DNA of 64,000 bases, from positions 682,001 to 746,000 of the forward strand of contig LODT01000029.1 of the NCBI GenBank assembly GCA_001606155.1, read 5' to 3'. This DNA is from Tieghemostelium lacteum. Its lineage: Eukaryota; Evosea; Eumycetozoa; Dictyosteliales; Raperosteliaceae. Under the pieces are notes generated by a model. It was given only the letters and a program-made list of their open reading frames with translations. It was not told the origin of the DNA and ran no database searches. A program made the position numbers and the translations under genes. This document shows, piece after piece, positions 42,838 through 54,694 of the stretch; position 1 is the stretch's first letter; each line of letters opens with the position of its first letter.

Positions 42838-43062
42838 AACCAAAGAATAAAATCAAAAAAGTCACTCATCAATATCTCAAAACAATATCATTAGTTTGTT
42901 ATCTTAAAAATGATTATTATATATATCCTTTTTATTTTTGTTGTCCTTTCTTTTCTTTGAATTCAAAACAATTACAATATTTGTTATTTCACAAACATTG
43001 AAATTATTTTTTTCCAAATAGGATTGTAAATAGAAATATTGGTTTACTTTCGAGAGTACTTT

Positions 43063-44812
43063 CTAAATGTTGTTGGTATTGTTATTGTTATTGTTATTGT
43101 TAGCAGTGGTATTTGAAGTTGGGGCTTTTGAAACATCAGGTTTCATTGCTGGGAATAAAATAATTTCTTTAATATTATAAGTGTCAGTCATCAACATGGT
43201 AAATCTATCGATACCAAGACCCCAACCACCAGTTGGTGGAAGTCCATATTGTAAAGAGGTAGTGAAAACAGTATCGACTAATTGAGCCTCTTCATCACCC
43301 ATATCTTTGGCTTTAGCTTGTTCTTCAAATCTTTCAAGTTGTGTAAATGGATTATTCAATTCAGTGTAAGCGTTACAAGCCTCACGAGTATTGATAAACA
43401 ATTCGAAACGTTCAGTCAAACCTGGGATAGATCTGTGATGTTTAGCAAGTGGACTCATAATCTCTGGATGGTTGATGATAAATGTTGGGTTGATACATTG
43501 GACTTCCAAGTAGTGACCAACTAATTTATCCAAAAGTCTTGCAGTTGTGTGTGGGGCTCCACATTCGACTTTATGTTCTCTACAAGTTTTGATAAGGAAC
43601 TGACGACATTCCTCACTAGTGTATGGAGTTGGGATCTTAGCACCAATGGCTTTCTCAAGATCTGAAATCATATCAATCTTTTTCCATGGACGTGTGAAAT
43701 CAATTTCAATCTCTTGAGGAGCCTCTCCTTTTGGACCTGGTTGAGTACCGTTTGGATGGTATTTCAATTTAAGAGATCCATGGATATTCATAACAATCTG
43801 ACAAATCATCTCTTCAGTGAGTTCCATGAGATCATTGTAGTCTACATAGGCCATATAGAACTCGCAAGTTGTAAACTCTGGGTTATGAGTGTGATCGATA
43901 TCTTCATTACGGAATTGTTTACCAATTTCATACACACGGTCCATACCACCAACAACGAGCTGTTTGAGGTAGAGTTCAGGAGCAATTCTCATGAACAACT
44001 CCATATTCAAACTGTTATGGTAGGTTTTGAATGGTTTGGCAGCAGCACCACCAGCAATCATGTTCATCATTGGAGTTTCAACTTCAACAAAACCCAAATT
44101 GTCGAGGAATTTTCTGACACCTTGAATGACTTTGGAACGAACGATAAAGTTCTTTTTGACATTTTCATTGACAATCATATCGAGGTATCTCTGACGGAAT
44201 CTAGTCTCTGGATCATGCAAACCAGTAGTTGATTGAGGCAACATATGCAAACATGGAGACAATAACTGAATATCAGAAGCAAACAATGAAAGCTCGCCAG
44301 TCTTTGATCTACCAGCAACACCATTGGCACCGATAATATCACCTCTTCTCAAGAGATCGTTAGTCTTTTTGAAAGCATCTTCTGAGCTAAACAATGATTT
44401 GTTTGCCAAAATTTGAATTTGTTGGAATTCACCTTTAATAGTGTAGAATACCAATGAGTTACCTGCTTGTCTTTTTGAGAAGACACGGCCTGCAACTGAA
44501 ACTGGTTGTGATCTTTCTTCTTGACCTTCAATCTTTGAGAATTCCTCTACAAATTTTGGTAAACTATGTGAAACATGGAATTTATGTGGCCATGCATTGA
44601 CTCCACTTGCACTGTCATTCAATTGTTTAGTTCTATTCTCTAAATATTGTGATGGGTCAAAATCTTCTTCTGCATTACCTTTAGCTTTACCTGCAGTTCT
44701 AGATTATTTTGTTAAAAGTTAGTCTTTTACGTTATTTTTATCAAAATTATGAATCTAAATACTACTACTTTTTGTTGGTAGCTTCAGTTGGTTTTGGTGG
44801 GTTTGTAGTCAT
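43063..44812 (-). CDS. lysS: Lysyl-tRNA synthetase, class II, cytosolic
   Basis: Exon 1 44769-44812 ([15 protein letters not shown]) and exon 2 43063-44698 with a 70-bp intron; 559 residues. The lysine-rich N-terminal extension is typical of eukaryotic LysRS. An OB-fold anticodon-binding domain follows ([20 protein letters not shown]). The class II core has motif 1 near [15 protein letters not shown], motif 2 [15 protein letters not shown] and motif 3 [11 protein letters not shown]. The enzyme charges tRNA-Lys with lysine using ATP. The C-terminus is a run of asparagines, as is common in dictyostelid proteins. There is no mitochondrial leader. Confidence 0.95.
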
Positions 44813-45331
44813 TTTCTATACAAAGGAATATATATATTAAAAAAATATAAATAAATATAATACCAAATGACAGTATTTATACTAAAAAAAAAAAAGAAAA
44901 ACTTATGAAAAAAGTTTTCGTTTTTTCTTTATTTTTTTGCTTTGAGTTGGTGAAAATGAACATAAAAAAATCATTTTAGTAAAAAAAATTGATATTTTGG
45001 ATTCATCAGATAAGATTTCTATTGCTTCCATTGGAATAAATTATTTACCTATATATGGAATGGAATTGATATAAATTTTATTAAAAGTTAAATTATTTTT
45101 ACAATAAATTTATATTATAAACATCTTAACAATCATTGAAAACTAATGGAAATTTTCATAAAAAACTTCACAGTTCACATATAAAAAAAAATAAAATAAA
45201 ATAATATTAATTTTTCATTTAATTATAATACATAAATTGTAAATAGTTCATATAAATCAAATCCCAATCTGGATTAAACTTGTGTATTGTCTCAAATTAT
45301 CAAATTATAAATTATAAATTTCAAAAGAAAA
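44813..45331. other. Divergent promoter region, no gene seen
   Basis: 519 bp between the start of lysyl-tRNA synthetase and the start of the Hsp70 exchange-factor gene, which point away from each other. It is strongly AT-rich with A and T runs (for example 44884-44895) and contains no open frame worth noting. Promoters of both genes should lie here. Confidence 0.5.
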
Positions 45332-46459
45332 ATGTTAACCAATACATCATCTTCAGAGAAGAAAAACGAAAATAATAATAACAATAACAATAATAATGAT
45401 AACGCAAATAATAATTCTAATAATCAAGTAAAGAAAAATACAGAATTTAAATTACCGAAAGATATAGGCGCTGGTTTATTAAAGTTTTGTCTAACACATA
45501 CAGATTCACCAAATTTAAAAGAAAGTAAAGTCGTCGATAGAGATCCTAAAGATTATGAATGGTTGAGAGCTGCTTTCGACAATTTAGAAGATGATGCAAA
45601 GAGAATGAAAAAGATATTAGATTTATTGAATGATGACAGCAAGGTAAAAACTATTGACCAGATGGTTCAATCTCTTGAGCAGTTACAGTTTTATATAGAG
45701 GATATCGATAACTCTGGTGACCTTATAAAGATTGGTGGAATACCTACTCTTCAGAGACTGATGAAGTCTACTCAAAGTCCTTTGATAAGAGCACAGGCTA
45801 GCGGATGTCTGACTACTATATGTCAGAATGAAGAGAATATTCAAGCCTATTTCAAACAGTTAGGGTTACTAGATGAAGCTATAGCACTGTTGAATAGTGA
45901 GTTTGTACCGGCTTGTAGAGAGAAGTATCTGTCACTAATATCCAGTCTCTTTGGATACGAGATAAAGTCTATAGATGCAGTGAAACTGGAGGTTATAACT
46001 AAACTTACATGTTCGTTTCTCTCGCCTACTGTGGATTTGACAATAGACGATCAAGTTCATTCAATAGAGAACTCGGTTACCGGTATGACCAAAGCATGTT
46101 TTATTCTCAGAAAGATATTCATTGCCTATCCTAAACTTCTTCAAGTTGCACCTAGTTTGGGTATTGTTCAGGGTTTAGAAGACCTATTGTTAGCATTCAA
46201 TATCTCTGAAGAGAAATCAGATCTTCAAGTAGTAATGGTTGAAAAAGTTGAACTTTTACTATTAGAACTTTTAAAGAACAATGAATTCAATAAGGATTCT
46301 AGAAATATTATTAAACAGTCAACCATCTTACCTATCCAATTAGAAAAAAGACTAAAGTTCATCAAAGATCAAGAAACAGCTTCAAAAAATACTTCAAATT
46401 ATGAAGATGAAAAGAAAACTGTCTTAACTTTATTAAAGTTTATGAAAGAACTGAAATAA
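45332..46459 (+). CDS. Fes1/HSPBP1-type Hsp70 nucleotide exchange factor
   Basis: 375 residues, single exon. A poly-asparagine N-terminus (about 10-32) is followed by the Fes1 domain: LLKFCLTHTDSPN, then DYEWLRAAFDNLEDDAKRMK and the armadillo-like repeats with LEQLQFYIEDIDNSGDLIKIGG and RAQASGCLTTICQNEENIQ. In yeast and animals these proteins bind the Hsp70 ATPase lobe and release ADP in the cytosol. Length and order fit HSPBP1 (about 360 residues). No membrane segment or targeting signal. Confidence 0.9.
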   Translation: MLTNTSSSEKKNENNNNNNNNNDNANNNSNNQVKKNTEFKLPKDIGAGLLKFCLTHTDSPNLKESKVVDRDPKDYEWLRAAFDNLEDDAKRMKKILDLLNDDSKVKTIDQMVQSLEQLQFYIEDIDNSGDLIKIGGIPTLQRLMKSTQSPLIRAQASGCLTTICQNEENIQAYFKQLGLLDEAIALLNSEFVPACREKYLSLISSLFGYEIKSIDAVKLEVITKLTCSFLSPTVDLTIDDQVHSIENSVTGMTKACFILRKIFIAYPKLLQVAPSLGIVQGLEDLLLAFNISEEKSDLQVVMVEKVELLLLELLKNNEFNKDSRNIIKQSTILPIQLEKRLKFIKDQETASKNTSNYEDEKKTVLTLLKFMKELK

Positions 46460-46607
46460 ACAATCAATTGGTAGACAACAATTCTCTAGGGAATCAAAGG
46501 GGTTTAAAGGTTTATAGCATACTATTTACATTGAAATCTTGATAACATCTACTTCAAGATGCTATGTGATATTGGATTTGGTGGGAGGTATTATACAATG
46601 TTGGTAT

Positions 46608-46988
46608 TTAAATACTTTCTTCTTCTACATTAGGATCAAATGCTTTTTTAGCTTTCTTTAACTCTTCATTCATACGAAGCAGTTCTATAATTCTGTAGTA
46701 TTTCTTTGGATCTTTTCTAACTAGAAATACTAAATCCTCAGTTTGAAATTTACCTCTTTTTGTTGAACATTGTGCTGCTTTTAATGTTGTTTCTTGTATG
46801 AATTCAAATACTATATCTTCTAATAAATCTACTGATTCCTGTAATGGTTCTTTTACATCACCAAAACCATACATCATATGCCGCACTAGTAGTAATACAT
46901 TACAAATATCAATACTAGTTCATATTCCAATGATGATCACACATTACTTACAATCTTTTGTGAATAATCTTTTTCGTTTATTTGACAT
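46608..46988 (-). CDS. taf13: TFIID subunit TAF13
   Basis: Exon 1 46952-46988 (MSNKRKRLFTKD) and exon 2 46608-46885, intron 66 bp; 104 residues. The joined start KRKRLFTKDLRHMMYGFGD is the characteristic TAF13 beginning of the histone fold. It continues with LLEDIVFEFIQETTLKAAQ and FQTEDLVFLVRKDPKKYYR. TAF13 pairs with TAF11 in TFIID for RNA polymerase II initiation. The C-terminus is acidic. Length agrees with the family. Confidence 0.95.
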
Positions 46989-47209
46989 TTTTGTAAACAA
47001 CAAAAATGATAAAAAATTATAAAAAAAAAGCAATTAAAATAAACTATTAATTAAATATAAAATCTATATTTATTTTAAAATTTATTTATTTCAAAATAAA
47101 ATGTTTAAATATTGATGGTTTGTTAATAAATTGGGAAAATATAAGTATTTTTTACAGAATTTTTTAAATTGCGATGTAGAATTAATTCTATTGTTTGAAA
47201 AGTTCAATA

Positions 47210-49004
47210 ATGTCAATACTACCAAGATATCTTTATGTAAAAATATTAAAATGTTGGGGAGATAAAGCAACTTTAAAAACTATAAATAATTTAACATTGG
47301 TGTGCAAGGTAGGTAAATTGAATCAAAACTCGAGTTAGATATGATCAAGAGTTTTAATGCAAAAATGGAATTGTATAGGAATGGAATGATTATGTTATAC
47401 CAATTATTAGAGAACACTATGACTATTGTCTGTCAATATTAGATAGTCAGAGTTTTGATAAATTCTATCGGATGATTAATACCAAAGGTTTTAGATTGAA
47501 GATGGTGGTGCAATGTAACAAGGATTTTCAGTATCAGAACACCAGAGATCTTATAAATACATTTGTAGATTTTGAATCAAAGAACTTGGTGCCTGATTTC
47601 GGACCTCATTCACCAACTCTTAAAGATATCAGAATTCTAATGAACTCATCTGAGAAGTGTAATGATCTATCCCCTGATCCTTTAATGTCTGTCCACTTGT
47701 TAAAGAATATCGAAAGAGTTTCTATTAAACTAACCAGCACAGATTCAATTAAATCCTTTGAATTCAGTTCTCAATTGAAATCATTTAAAAATGTAATGAA
47801 ATTGTCAAATCTGACTATAGATTGTAATTCTGTGTATATAAAGGATATAGATACACTCTTACAGTTTAAATCATTAGCTAAACTTTCATTGACACAAGTA
47901 AGATTCTCAACTGACAGGTTTAGTGAACTTATTGGCAATCTACAGTGTCTCTCTACAGTGGAGCTTAGAGATATTGTATATGACAGAGCTAGTGCTCTTA
48001 ATGATCTTTTTGTTAGTGTATTCTCAGTTTCAAAGACTATAAAGTCTTTAACAATTTTAGATAGTCCAAATGGAAAGAGTGAGGTATATCTAGAATCTAT
48101 TCAGTCATGTCTCAATGAAAACCGAGTTTTAAAGAATCTCAATGTACAACTAAATGTCAAAAGAATACCTACTCCAAAGTCACCTTCAACAGTACCTGCA
48201 GTTCCGGTGGAAATTGTAAATAGTATATTAGAGTATTGTACCATCAAAGGTGTAGTAACTCATTCTCTGTGGAAAACACCTAGTTCTATAAAGTCATTAG
48301 AAATGGCAATTACAGCTACTATGGAAGATAAAAAGCCTACAGAGGCTTTTGATAGTTTAAACCTACACCAAAACTGTCAGCTACTGAAGCTTACAAAGAC
48401 TGAGTTCAACAATATAGATTTCTTAATTGGTCATATCAAACTACCTAACCTACGTAACCTAGTCCTAAACAGACCCATCCCATCTACAGATGTGTCAATC
48501 TATAGCACATTCTCCGAATCACTTCTACGATTGGTCGAGTCCATTCACACCATCAGAGATTTGAAACTTGATTCAATAACCATTGAAGGTAACCAATTCG
48601 TTCAGTTTATTAGCAAATGTACTCTTGAGAGACTATCTATTCATACTGTTACATGGGTGGGTAAAACGCCAAAGATTTGGCCTACCCTAACACCAGCAAT
48701 TGTAAATCACCCTACACTAGGTTCACTATCAATCAATAGATTTGAAATCTTAGTCAGAGAATCTATAGATACATTTATTGAATCAATTACAAAAATTATA
48801 AAAGAAGGTACTAATTTATATTATCTCTCACTTCCTGCTCCCAAATTGACAAATTCCATTGTAAAAGATAAAGTTAAACCTGAAACTTTAGAATCTTTTA
48901 AATCAGCCATTCATCAAAATTACCAAAACCTAGATTCTTTAATATTAAATATCTCTAACAAGGAAATTAATGAGATATTATCTTTATATGCGCTTCGAGA
49001 ATAA
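47210..49004 (+). CDS. F-box and leucine-rich-repeat-like protein
   Basis: Exon 1 47210-47308 and exon 2 47379-49004, intron 70 bp in phase 0; 574 residues. The joined N-terminus LPRYLYVKILKCWGD... ...LTLVCKEWNDYVIP has the F-box pattern (LP..., VC+.W). The rest is made of degenerate leucine-rich segments (for example LSTVELRDIVY, LRNLVLNRPI, YYLSLPAPKL) as in the large dictyostelid family of F-box/LRR proteins. Such proteins usually act as substrate adaptors of SCF ubiquitin ligases; the target is unknown. Confidence 0.75.
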
Positions 49005-49424
49005 TAAATCAATCTATTTTTATAATAATTCAACTCTTCCTCCTTTTTGTTAAACCCCACCAACATTGTTTTTATTTATTAATAATTATAATTATCATAA
49101 TACAGTACTTTAAAATAGTTTGCACTTTAATTGCAATAATTAATCCCTATGATTTTCCTACCATACTTCTTTGGTTTCAATTATCCGTTGTTCTCTCGCA
49201 GTTTTTTATTCTCAAATTTTTTCTTAGAGTTTCCATTGAAAGTAATAGAAGTATTTTTTTTACAATGATGAAAATGGCAAGTTGTTCTTCAGATCCACAA
49301 TTTTGGTTAGAACAATCTGTAGAAACCAAACCATTAGCTAGCCAAAAGCAAATATTTTTGGATATAAAAAGATGAAATTTAAATTTAGAATGATATAATC
49401 ATTGAAATTATACAAGTAGGAAAA
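49005..49424. other. Intergenic region with one short open frame
   Basis: 420 bp before the dehydrogenase gene. It holds a small ATG-to-TGA frame (49265-49375, listed separately) and a TATAAAA at about 49363-49369. Otherwise it is AT-rich without recognisable features. Confidence 0.4.
49265..49375 (+). other. Possible 36-codon small ORF upstream of the dehydrogenase
   Basis: ATG ATG AAA ATG... to TGA, translating as MMKMASCSSDPQFWLEQSV and ending QIFLDIKR. Composition (W, C, Q, P) is more protein-like than random AT-rich sequence. It could be an upstream ORF in the dehydrogenase leader, a microprotein, or a chance frame. No splice to the gene downstream keeps the dehydrogenase start better than its own ATG. 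Confidence 0.3.
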
Positions 49425-50162
49425 ATGTCAACAAGTAATAATCAAATTGTATTGGTAACTGGTGCTAATAAAGGTATTGGTTTGGCAACTGTAAAGTTAT
49501 TTGCAAGTAAGGGGTATGTTACATATATAGGTGCAAGAAATGAAGCTGAAGGTGCCAAAGCTTTGGAGGAGGTAAAGAAAGAGGTTCCACAATCCACTGT
49601 TAGATTTGTCAGATTAGACATTACATCAACTGAAAGTATAAAATCAGCTGTTGAAGCTGTATCCAAAGAAACTGGTGGTAAATTAGACTATCTAATTAAT
49701 AACGCTGGTGTTTTCAATACTAATAAGAAACCAAGTGAATTTGATTCTGAGGCTATTAGAAAATGCTTTGATGTCAATTTCTTTGGAACTGTTGAAGTAA
49801 CTCAATTGTTTTTACCATTGTTAAAGAATGGTGGATGTAAGGTTATTTTGAATGTCAGTTCAGATTTAGGATCATTACAATTACAAAACTATACCAATTA
49901 TAGATTCTATGGGTTCAATGTATTTGCTTATAATACTAGTAAAACTGCTTTAAATGGTTTCACAGTTGGTCTCTCTAAAGAGTTATCTGGTGAAGGATTC
50001 CGTGTAAATTCTGTAAATCCTGGATTTGTAAATACTACAATGAATGGTAATGCTGGTGAGCTTGCTCCAGAAGCTGCTGCAAATACCCTCTTTAATGCAG
50101 CTGTAAAAGAACATGGTACTGGTAGATTCTTGGGTGATAACTATACCACTTATCCATGGTAA
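49425..50162 (+). CDS. Short-chain dehydrogenase/reductase, carbonyl-reductase-like
   Basis: 245 residues, single exon. The Rossmann fold is clear: VLVTGANKGIGLATVKLFAS (TGxxxGIG nucleotide loop), GAR after strand 2 (suggesting NADPH), LDITSTES, LINNAGVFNTN, the catalytic Ser region LNVSSDLGS, and YNTSK with Tyr and Lys, followed by VNSVNPGFVNTTM. A stretch between the Ser and Tyr motifs (QNYTNYRFYGFNVF) is short, so it is a classical SDR near carbonyl reductase. The substrate is unknown. No targeting signal. Confidence 0.9.
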   Translation: MSTSNNQIVLVTGANKGIGLATVKLFASKGYVTYIGARNEAEGAKALEEVKKEVPQSTVRFVRLDITSTESIKSAVEAVSKETGGKLDYLINNAGVFNTNKKPSEFDSEAIRKCFDVNFFGTVEVTQLFLPLLKNGGCKVILNVSSDLGSLQLQNYTNYRFYGFNVFAYNTSKTALNGFTVGLSKELSGEGFRVNSVNPGFVNTTMNGNAGELAPEAAANTLFNAAVKEHGTGRFLGDNYTTYPW

Positions 50163-50297
50163 ATATCAAAACAATTCAATTTCATTCCACACTATGAAAA
50201 TAAATTGCATGATTGTGTTCACAGTTTACAATTCAAAAAGAAAAGTTTAGATTTTTTTTTAATTTTTTTCAAATCATTTTATTTTCCAAAACGTTGG

Positions 50298-51365
50298 ATG
50301 AGTTTCAATAAATTAAAACAACAATTAAGTGCTCAAAAAAGAGGATTAGAAAGTACAAGTGAAATAAATCCAACCAATGAACAACCTGTAAAGAAATTTA
50401 AAACTAGAGGTGAAATAGAAAAAGAGAAAAAAGAAAATGAAAGATTGAAACAATTGGAAATTGATAGATTAAAATCACAACAGTCTACAAAGGTACCTGA
50501 TTCAACTAATGTAGAAAGTAACAATGAACCAAACAAAGATGTAAATTCTGAACCTGTATGTATAGTAGTGTTTTTTGTAAAGGTGAGTCAATACTAATGT
50601 ATTTCAAATTGATATTGTATATAGGTACCATTCTTACCAAAACATATTGTAATACAAAGATTAAGACTTAGAGGTCAACCAATAACCTATTTTGGTGAGA
50701 CTGATTACACAAGAGCTGAGAGATTGAGGTTATTAGAGGAAAATGAACCTATTGAGTACACTCAAGGTGACAATGAATTTCAGAATATTCTGAAACAAAT
50801 TGACTCTGATGCATCGAATAAAGGCGGTGTAAAAGATACTCTAGAGAATACAGATTCAGAAAACAGAGAACAGTTAGAGAAAGAATCACATTTATCAAAA
50901 GAAGGTAATATTTATTACTTTTTAGCTAAACTAATGTGGGAATGGGAAGAGACATTAGAAGAAAGATCATCAGAAGAAAAGAAGTCTCTACAAGGTAGAA
51001 TGTTGAAAGCTAATATGTTACAGTGTAGATCACATATTCAACCACTAATGAACTCACTCAAATCCAAAACACTGGCATTGGATATTCTAACTCATATTCA
51101 CAGGATTATTGAATTCTGTCAACAGAGAGAATATCTGAAAGCCAATGATCAGTATCTTCAAATGGCTATTGGTAATTCACCTTGGCCTATGGGTGTTACT
51201 ATGGTTGGTATTCATGAACGTTCAAGTAGAGAGAAAATTCATTCTAATCAGGTAGCACATGTTCTCAACGATGAGACACAGAGAAAATATATTCAAGCTG
51301 TAAAAAGATTAATGACATTTTGTCAATCTAGATATCCAAATAATCCATCAAAAAATATCGGATGA
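50298..51365 (+). CDS. prpf18: Pre-mRNA splicing factor Prp18
   Basis: Exon 1 50298-50555 and exon 2 50625-51365, intron 69 bp; 332 residues. An alternative donor 27 bases later would give a 42-bp intron and is less like the other introns here. The N-terminal helical region (MSFNKLKQQLSAQKRG) leads to a PRP4/SFM-like motif (LPKHIVIQRLRLRGQP, FGETDYTRAERLRLLE). The Prp18 domain follows with AIGNSPWPMGVTMVGIHERS and VAHVLNDETQRKYIQAVKR. Prp18 acts with Slu7 at the second step of splicing. The gene ends with TGA, unlike most here. Confidence 0.95.
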
Positions 51366-51420
51366 TTTATAAATATACATAAAAATAGTATAGTGTGGTA
51401 GGGGTTAATTTGTACATAAA

Positions 51421-52679
51421 TTACAATTGGGTTTTTAATTTCTTCAGTTTTTTACTGGGTAAATCAGGAGATTGGTCAAGATCTATAGTTTCTGATTTAG
51501 TAGATGATGATGATTGTCTACGAAGTGATGCTCTGTTTTTACTGAGTTTATGTGATGTATTGGAATTTGGTGAGGAGTCGTCTAGAGTGTAAGATGTTTG
51601 GTCTAGTACACCTTCAACCTCTTCAGATTCAACTTGATCTGGTGATGTTGGATTTGAAGATGGATTGGTTGAAGTCGATATAGTACTCTTTGACATGGAT
51701 CTATGTAACTTTCTTCCTCTAGTCAGAGGTGAAGGCGACGGAGATGGTGTTATGGATGTACTTGTAAGTCCAGGTGACTTTAAAAGTTCCTGTTGTTGTT
51801 GTAGTTGTTGTAGTTGTGTTGCATGGCTCTCCAACTCTTTTTCTGCAAATTTTTTCATAGTTTCAGCCATTAAATAGATATCTGATTTCTCTTCATTATA
51901 TTCCATTGCATTCTTGAAAATCAATACTACATCTTTATGAAACTCTTGTAGTGTTGAATAGACACCATCTTCCACATTTTTCTTTAGTTTTGATAAATCC
52001 ATACGATGTTTAATCACTTTATCATAATCTGGAGCCTCATCATGTGTAATAGGGTACTTAAACACATAGGCATGTCTATGACCATTCAAAGTCTTCCATA
52101 TCTTTAACATTGTAGCTAATAAACTCTTTCTTTGCATAGCCTTCAATTCCTCCTCCTCCTTTTTACGTTGTTCTTCCTCTTCAATTTGTTTTTGTTTTTC
52201 TAATTGAACTCTTTGATAATCTCTAAATTCCTGTACATATTTTTTAGTTTCGTTATCTTTATCAACTAATCTATCATTTATCTCTACTATATTCTTTAAC
52301 AATAGTTCTTTTCTAGTGTCTCTAATAAGTAATTCTAAATCTTCATGACTATATATTTTAACAATCTAATTAATACTCTAAATAAATAAAAGTAGATTAC
52401 CAATATAATATTTTACTTTTTTGAAAGTGTCTCTTGTAATGTATTATAATAATTCTTGATTTCTTCAGAATCCTTAAATATAACTTCTAATTCTGAATCT
52501 GTTCTTTCTTTTTCCAAAAGTTGATAATCATTTACATATTTATTTAAATATTCAACTAACTGATTTCTAACTGTTTCCCAATCAACTATACCTTCACTTT
52601 TTTTAATAATATCTAGTAACAATCGTGTACTCAATGATTTTGTTGATTTTTCAATATATTCATCATATTCAGTATTCAT
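51421..52679 (-). CDS. Bromodomain protein, BRD8-like
   Basis: Exon 1 52417-52679 and exon 2 51421-52348, intron 68 bp; 396 residues. The N-terminal part (LSTRLLLDIIKKSEGIVDWETVRNQL) resembles the BRD8 start. Then follows a coiled coil rich in E, Q and K, then one bromodomain (about 160-265): MLKIWKTLNGHRHAYVF, DEAPDYDKVIKHRMDLS and IFKNAMEYNEEKSDIY, with the acetyl-lysine Asn in MEYN. The tail is Q-, S- and T-rich and ends in basic residues (PSKKLKKLK). BRD8 is a subunit of the NuA4/TIP60 acetyltransferase; that role is inferred from similarity. Confidence 0.85.
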
Positions 52680-52927
52680 CGCACATAATTAAAAAAATAA
52701 AAAAAATTTTAAAATTAAAAATGATGATCAATATGAACATAGAATTGGATATTCAATAATTCTTCCCTATTTAATTATTAATTTTTGAGATAGAATTGCA
52801 AAATTAATGATTTTTGAAAATCTAAGAATTATCTTACGACTTATTAAAAATTTTTTATTTTTTCGGTGAATGATGGACTACACAGGTTAATATTTTTTTA
52901 TATTGATCAATAACATTAACTAAAACA

Positions 52928-54352
52928 ATGAAATTTATTACAATAATTTATTTACTGATTAGTTATTCTCTATTGGTTCTATCAAATGATGTTAACAATG
53001 AATTGTGTACAGTTTATGTATCAAAATATGGTGCATGGAATAACAAAGATTGCACTAATCAATATCCATGTTTAACCATTGGACAAGCTATACAGACATG
53101 TAACAACCAAAACAAAGGTAACAATATAAATGTACTTGTACAACCTGGAGTCTACATGATAACATGGTCTGACAGGTTACCATTATATAATGCAAATTTA
53201 CAGTTCACTGGTATTGGTAGTGGAGTGATATTCGATCTAACCTATCAAGCTGAGCCATATTGGATAACTATTAAAGATCCTGAAAATATACAAAAGAGTA
53301 GTAGTAGTAATAGTAACATAACTACAACAGTCACTTTAAAAAACATTGAATTTACAACTATAGATCATGGCATTGTTTTGGCGAATTCTACAACTAGTAT
53401 AGTAAGTCTCACTATATCTCAATGTAAATTCAATTTCTCGACGATTCAACAAGGTATCTCAATGTTCAATCTACAAAGTACCAACAACCAAATTGTAAAT
53501 ATTCAACAAACTCTATTCAATTCACTGGTACTTGCTAGTAATGGCTATTTATTGAGTGCACCCAATGCAGAGGTGGTTATTCAAAATAGTATTTTTACGA
53601 ATATTAGTGGGTGTTTAGCAGTGGTGCAGTGGAATGGCGGTTCAGTTTCATTCCCCCAAACCACATTTCAAAATAATTTTTGTCCTTGTTTACTAGTATC
53701 CAAAACACAAGGAACTCTAAACTCTGGATCATTTATAGGCAGTCAATCACTTTACTCTATAGGTGTCAACCAAAATTCAAATTTACAACTAAACTCAATG
53801 AATATAAGTAATAATATAATAGTTTCACTACTAAGTATCAACGATAGCAGTACTGTGCAAATGAGTAACTCCTTCATATCCTATAACACAGGTCAGATAT
53901 TCGAAGTCAATGGCTCTACATTAGAACTTGACAATATCACAATGACCAATAACTATAAATTTCAGCTAGCCAATTGCCAATCATCAGTCATCAAAATGAA
54001 TAATATCATTACAGCCAATAACATTATTCCCATCATTGGAAACATGTCATGTTCACATTGTGACCTTGACAACAATGAAAATTGGACATGTCCCAATCCC
54101 AATGATCAACCCTCTTCGAGCTCCTCCTATAGCTACACTGCAGAACTAACCAAAGATCGAAATACACTCATCATTGTCATGTCATCATTCGTCATTGTCA
54201 TTCTAATTTCAATTGTAGCCTTCAATATCTACTGTTATCGTAAAAATAATCAAAGTCATAGTAGTAACACAACTTCTCTCTCCTCTACACCAACCCCTTC
54301 TCTAACATCTTTAGAAAAAACACCACTGTTACAATCAGACCAAGAAGCATAA
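52928..54352 (+). CDS. Predicted surface protein, beta-helix type, one membrane helix
   Basis: 474 residues, single exon. A cleavable signal peptide (MKFITIIYLLISYSLLVLS) is followed by CTVYVSKYGAWNNKDCTNQYPCLTIGQAI, the start commonly seen in dictyostelid right-handed beta-helix (pectin-lyase-fold) proteins. Repeated short strands rich in N, S, T and I follow, with many N-glycosylation sites. A cysteine pair (CSHCDLDNNENWTC) precedes a Ser-rich stalk, one membrane helix (LIIVMSSFVIVILISIVAF) and a basic then Ser/Thr-rich cytoplasmic tail. It is likely at the plasma membrane or in endosomes; partner unknown. Confidence 0.75.
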   Translation: MKFITIIYLLISYSLLVLSNDVNNELCTVYVSKYGAWNNKDCTNQYPCLTIGQAIQTCNNQNKGNNINVLVQPGVYMITWSDRLPLYNANLQFTGIGSGVIFDLTYQAEPYWITIKDPENIQKSSSSNSNITTTVTLKNIEFTTIDHGIVLANSTTSIVSLTISQCKFNFSTIQQGISMFNLQSTNNQIVNIQQTLFNSLVLASNGYLLSAPNAEVVIQNSIFTNISGCLAVVQWNGGSVSFPQTTFQNNFCPCLLVSKTQGTLNSGSFIGSQSLYSIGVNQNSNLQLNSMNISNNIIVSLLSINDSSTVQMSNSFISYNTGQIFEVNGSTLELDNITMTNNYKFQLANCQSSVIKMNNIITANNIIPIIGNMSCSHCDLDNNENWTCPNPNDQPSSSSSYSYTAELTKDRNTLIIVMSSFVIVILISIVAFNIYCYRKNNQSHSSNTTSLSSTPTPSLTSLEKTPLLQSDQEA

Positions 54353-54663
54353 TATGTAAAACACGAATTGTTGTAATTAAAATAAATTCAAATTATTGAA
54401 ACTAATAATATTAATTCATAAAATATTTTTTTATGTCTGTGTGTAAAGTGTGATTTTTGGACTGTTATTTAATAATAATCAAAGAAAATTATATTTTTTT
54501 CGAATTATAAAATTTTTATAAAAATAAGGACCCATTTTCAATTAACTTTCAAAGACAAATATGCAATGAAATGTATGATATTAAAATCAATCGGTTTATA
54601 ATTATAGTTCTGTTTAATTTGATAAGATTTTGAATTATCAATCTTAAAATGTTTACAAGTAAC

Positions 54664-54694
<31 letters not shown>

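Noticed and set aside
43282-44232. Plus-strand frames within the lysyl-tRNA synthetase region
   Set aside because: They are antisense to an unmistakable synthetase gene.
54664-54685. A run of 22 as the tail of a retroposed gene
   Set aside because: No gene-like sequence precedes it, and similar A or T runs occur throughout the spacers.
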